A DNA stretch of 7,887 nucleotides, from positions 1 through 7,887 of the forward strand of contig RFJE01000056.1 in the NCBI GenBank assembly GCA_003695005.1, written 5' to 3'. Position numbers and translations under genes: made by a program. Shown here piece after piece: positions 6,059 through 7,887 of the stretch. The stretch is from Candidatus Hydrogenedentota bacterium (GTDB taxonomy: Bacteria; Spirochaetota; Leptospiria; Turneriellales; J094). Positions within the stretch are counted from its first letter, which is position 1. Each line of letters opens with the position of its first letter. The notes below the pieces were generated by a model, which worked only from the letters and a program-made list of their open reading frames with translations, made no database searches and had not been told where the DNA came from.

Positions 6059-7524
6059 GTAAAAACAACCTCTCGTGAGTTTGAATTTGTAAAATACTTT
6101 TTTGGTGGAACCCATCCCCCAAAAATTTCTTCTAATTTCTCCGCAACTGCAATCGTAAGAGCATCGTTTTTACGAATACCAATAACCTGTACCCCTAATG
6201 GTAAACCCTCTTGGTTTAAGCCAAGAGGTACTTGCGTAGCGGGAAATTCCATTGCATTAATGATTGCTGTATAGACCCAATCAAAGGAAAGTCTCTGAAC
6301 AGGCTGATTATGTTTTGGCGCCACTTGCGAATGACTTGGAAATAGTATAATTCCATTTTCTCCCATTAGCTCTTCTAGCTCTTGCCGAAGTTCGAAGCCA
6401 AGCTGCTTCATTTGCTGGATTCGCTTCGGTAATAGTTTTGGGAAAACTTCAATGGCAGAAAGCACAATAGCCGGCAAAGTATGGTGACTTGGCCCAATAA
6501 AATAACGAAATAACTCCACTACGGGATTAATTGGCTTCCCATTGCCCATCAGGGTAGCGAAGGAAGTTTCAGTAGCAGAGTTTAAAAACGAAGACCAAAT
6601 TTCAAAAGAATGCTTTAAAGCTTTTGGCTTTGCCTGTATAACACGAGCACCTAACTGTTTCAACGCATATACGACTTCTTGTTGCGATTTCCGTAATTCA
6701 GCACTTACGGGGGTAACCCCATTATCTTCAATGTTCACTACAGTTAAAGTAGAATAATCCACCTCTTTCTTTTGTAAATCAAGATCAATGCAATATGGAT
6801 CTACCCCATCAGGGCCGGCCAAGATTTTGAGTAAAGGAAATAAATCTTCCGCAAAGCGCACTAAAGGTCCAGTACAAATCATTCTTAAGGCTTCGTTTTC
6901 TGCTGTCGGAAATTGGCCTGTCGAAGGAACAAGACCGCCTGTTGGCTTATGGCCAAAAATGCCATTAAAAAAGGCCGGCATTCGAATACTACCTCCAATA
7001 TCCGATCCTAGGCCAACAGGCGCACCCCCTGCCGAAACAATCGCGCCTTCTCCACCAGAACTTCCACCCACTGTGCGTGATAAATCATAAGGATTGTTAC
7101 TGCGACCATAAACTTTGTTATCGGATTCCATCCACATACAAAGCTCGGAAACATTGGTAACCCCTAATGGAATTAAGCCGGCATTTCGATAGCGCTTTAC
7201 GGTAACTGCATCTTCTTTTGGATAATAATTTTTTCTAGCAACCAAGCCCCCACTGTTCGGCATTCCCTTTAAAGCAAAACTTTCCTTAATGGAAGTAGGT
7301 ACGCCAAAGTAAGGACTGTTAGGAGCTTTACCTTTTTGTAATAGGGCATCCGCTTGTTCAGCTTCTTGTAAAGCTTCTTCAAAACGAGTTTTTACCATGG
7401 CATTTAAATCTGGATTTACTTTTTGGATTTGGTGAATAAATGCTTGTGTTACCTCAACAGAAGTAATTTCTCGATCACGAATCAGTTTTCCAATTTTTAG
7501 TCCTGAAAGTTGCCATAAGTCCAT
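6055..7524 (-). CDS. Amidase-signature enzyme, fatty acid amide hydrolase-like
   Basis: This 489-residue enzyme carries the Ser-cisSer-Lys triad of the amidase-signature family: Lys80 (GVPTSIKES), Ser155 (GGSSGGEG, 153-160) and Ser179 (GSDIGGSIR, 173-181). The spacings of 75 and 24 residues equal those of mammalian FAAH (Lys142, Ser217, Ser241). The glutamate in GGSSGGEG and the stretch NNPYDLSRTVGG also look more like FAAH than GatA, and no gatB or gatC is adjacent, so a role in tRNA-dependent amidation is unlikely. It hydrolyses an amide, but the substrate (acyl amide, amino-acid amide or other) cannot be read from sequence. No N-terminal membrane helix is present. The start is supported by AAGGTG seven bases upstream. 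It heads the three-gene operon. Confidence 0.9.
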   Translation of the reverse strand: MDLWQLSGLKIGKLIRDREITSVEVTQAFIHQIQKVNPDLNAMVKTRFEEALQEAEQADALLQKGKAPNSPYFGVPTSIKESFALKGMPNSGGLVARKNYYPKEDAVTVKRYRNAGLIPLGVTNVSELCMWMESDNKVYGRSNNPYDLSRTVGGSSGGEGAIVSAGGAPVGLGSDIGGSIRMPAFFNGIFGHKPTGGLVPSTGQFPTAENEALRMICTGPLVRFAEDLFPLLKILAGPDGVDPYCIDLDLQKKEVDYSTLTVVNIEDNGVTPVSAELRKSQQEVVYALKQLGARVIQAKPKALKHSFEIWSSFLNSATETSFATLMGNGKPINPVVELFRYFIGPSHHTLPAIVLSAIEVFPKLLPKRIQQMKQLGFELRQELEELMGENGIILFPSHSQVAPKHNQPVQRLSFDWVYTAIINAMEFPATQVPLGLNQEGLPLGVQVIGIRKNDALTIAVAEKLEEIFGGWVPPKKYFTNSNSREVVFT

Positions 7525-7691
7525 ACACGGACACCTTAAGTTTTAGCAAGAGTTTGTAAAGATTTACTTATGAGCTGCGTTCAGCGATTCACGGGTTCAA
7601 GTTCTAAATGCAATATCTTGACGTAAGAAGTCGCGTTGGGCGCGCAGTGATGAGACGTTTGACAATTTTAGGAATTTTGAATTATAAGCCG
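7525..7691. other. Non-coding gap with a GC-rich patch
   Basis: These 167 bases separate the Rpn-type tail from the amidase operon, both on the minus strand. Bases 7621-7650 hold 18 G or C in 30, far above the surrounding AT-rich DNA, and include a small perfect hairpin (CGCG, loop TTGGG, CGCG at 7632-7644) with no following T-run. A perfect TATAAT on the minus strand (7686-7681) is a possible -10 box for the amidase operon, but lacks a good -35 box and would give a leader of about 150 nt. Only very short open frames are present. Confidence 0.5.
7532..7537 (-). promoter_or_regulatory. Ribosome-binding site of the amidase gene
   Basis: The minus strand reads AAGGTG seven bases before the ATG at 7524. 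It is one of the clearest Shine-Dalgarno sequences in the window and fixes the start of the first operon gene, while the patatin gene downstream in the operon lacks one. Confidence 0.65.
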
Positions 7692-7886
7692 TTAAAAGAT
7701 TCCTTTCTCTTTTAAGGATTGCTCGCTAAGCCCTGTTATTCTTACAATTGTTGATATGTCAAAACCATCTTCTTTCATACGGCGAGCAGTCTCTAATTTC
7801 CCTTCTTCTTTTCCTTTTTGTATTCCTTTTTGTATTCCTTTTTGTATTCCTTTTTCCATACCCTTTTCCATGCCCTCTTGTATATA
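7692..7886 (-). CDS. Rpn/PD-(D/E)XK-type nuclease or transposase-like protein, C-terminal tail
   Basis: This minus-strand frame enters from the right edge and ends at TAA (reverse of 7692-7694), giving the last 64 residues. It begins with four-residue repeats GMEK, GMEK, GIQK, GIQK, GIQK, then GKEEGKLETARRM, and closes with a short segment (DISTIVRITGLSEQSLKEKGIF) resembling a helix-turn-helix. This repeat-plus-small-helical ending is typical of Rpn-family proteins, annotated as recombination-promoting nucleases or putative transposases. The catalytic nuclease domain lies outside the window, so neither intactness nor activity can be judged. Known E. coli members cut DNA and can act in phage defence, with a C-terminal fragment made from an internal start acting as inhibitor. 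Confidence 0.8.
   Translation of the reverse strand, partial: YIQEGMEKGMEKGIQKGIQKGIQKGKEEGKLETARRMKEDGFDISTIVRITGLSEQSLKEKGIF
7815..7886. repeat. 12-bp tandem repeat encoding four-residue units
   Basis: Three perfect copies of TTTTTGTATTCC (plus strand) lie at 7815-7850, followed by three degenerate copies at 7851-7862, 7863-7874 and 7875-7886. On the coding (minus) strand each unit gives Gly-Ile/Met-Gln/Glu-Lys. The unit is a multiple of three, so gain or loss of copies would keep the reading frame and change only the length of the helical linker. Confidence 0.85.
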
Positions 7887-7887
7887 C

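Noticed and set aside
6059..6115. Upstream extension of the small membrane protein by 19 residues
   Set aside because: The extension lies within the amidase gene, and the downstream ATG has the ATGA overlap and a better-placed ribosome-binding site.
6055..7524. GatA subunit of the tRNA amidotransferase
   Set aside because: No gatB or gatC is adjacent and the GGSSGGEG motif with its spacing is closer to fatty acid amide hydrolases.
7585..7605. GGTTCAAGTTC resembling a tRNA T-arm
   Set aside because: The flanking bases do not form the five-base T-stem and no acceptor or anticodon arm is found nearby.
7608..7717. 36-codon plus-strand open frame starting at ATG 7608
   Set aside because: It has no ribosome-binding site, no recognised family, and runs antisense into the end of the Rpn-type gene.

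Overview
The window is AT-rich bacterial chromosome. A Leptospiraceae-type spirochaete seems the likeliest source, because of the gene style (multi-pass class III adenylate cyclase, STAS pair, patatin with a GGGCKAF oxyanion motif, Rpn-type tail) and the base composition. No single feature proves this, so treat the taxonomy as tentative.

Layout from left to right. Positions 1-2403, plus strand: the last 58 residues of riboflavin synthase, a TPM-domain membrane protein with two zinc ribbons and a Gly/Ser tail, and two STAS-domain proteins overlapping by ATGA. Positions 2393-3304, minus strand: rplM then rpsI, encoding ribosomal proteins uL13 and uS9. The end of rpsI overlaps the end of the second STAS gene by 11 bp. 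Positions 3356-4750, plus strand: a six-helix membrane adenylate cyclase, divergent from rplM, with a near-consensus sigma70 promoter placed so that the mRNA probably starts at or beside the ATG. Positions 4764-7524, minus strand, read right to left: a FAAH-like amidase, a small one-helix membrane protein and a patatin-like lipase, joined by two ATGA overlaps. Positions 7525-7691 are non-coding with a GC-rich patch. Positions 7692-7887, minus strand: the C-terminal tail of an Rpn/PD-(D/E)XK-type protein with 12-bp tandem repeats.

How the genes work together. rplM-rpsI is a standard ribosomal pair. The two STAS proteins look like a partner-switching (anti-anti-sigma-like) module, but no kinase or phosphatase lies in the window. 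The cyclase should make cAMP. The amidase-membrane protein-patatin operon joins two serine hydrolases that may act on acyl amides and acyl esters, with the small membrane protein made in step with both. This last unit is the best candidate for an undescribed system, but its function is inferred from family and gene order only. No CRISPR array, tRNA, rRNA or complete insertion sequence was seen, and no stretch longer than about 170 bases lacks a gene.
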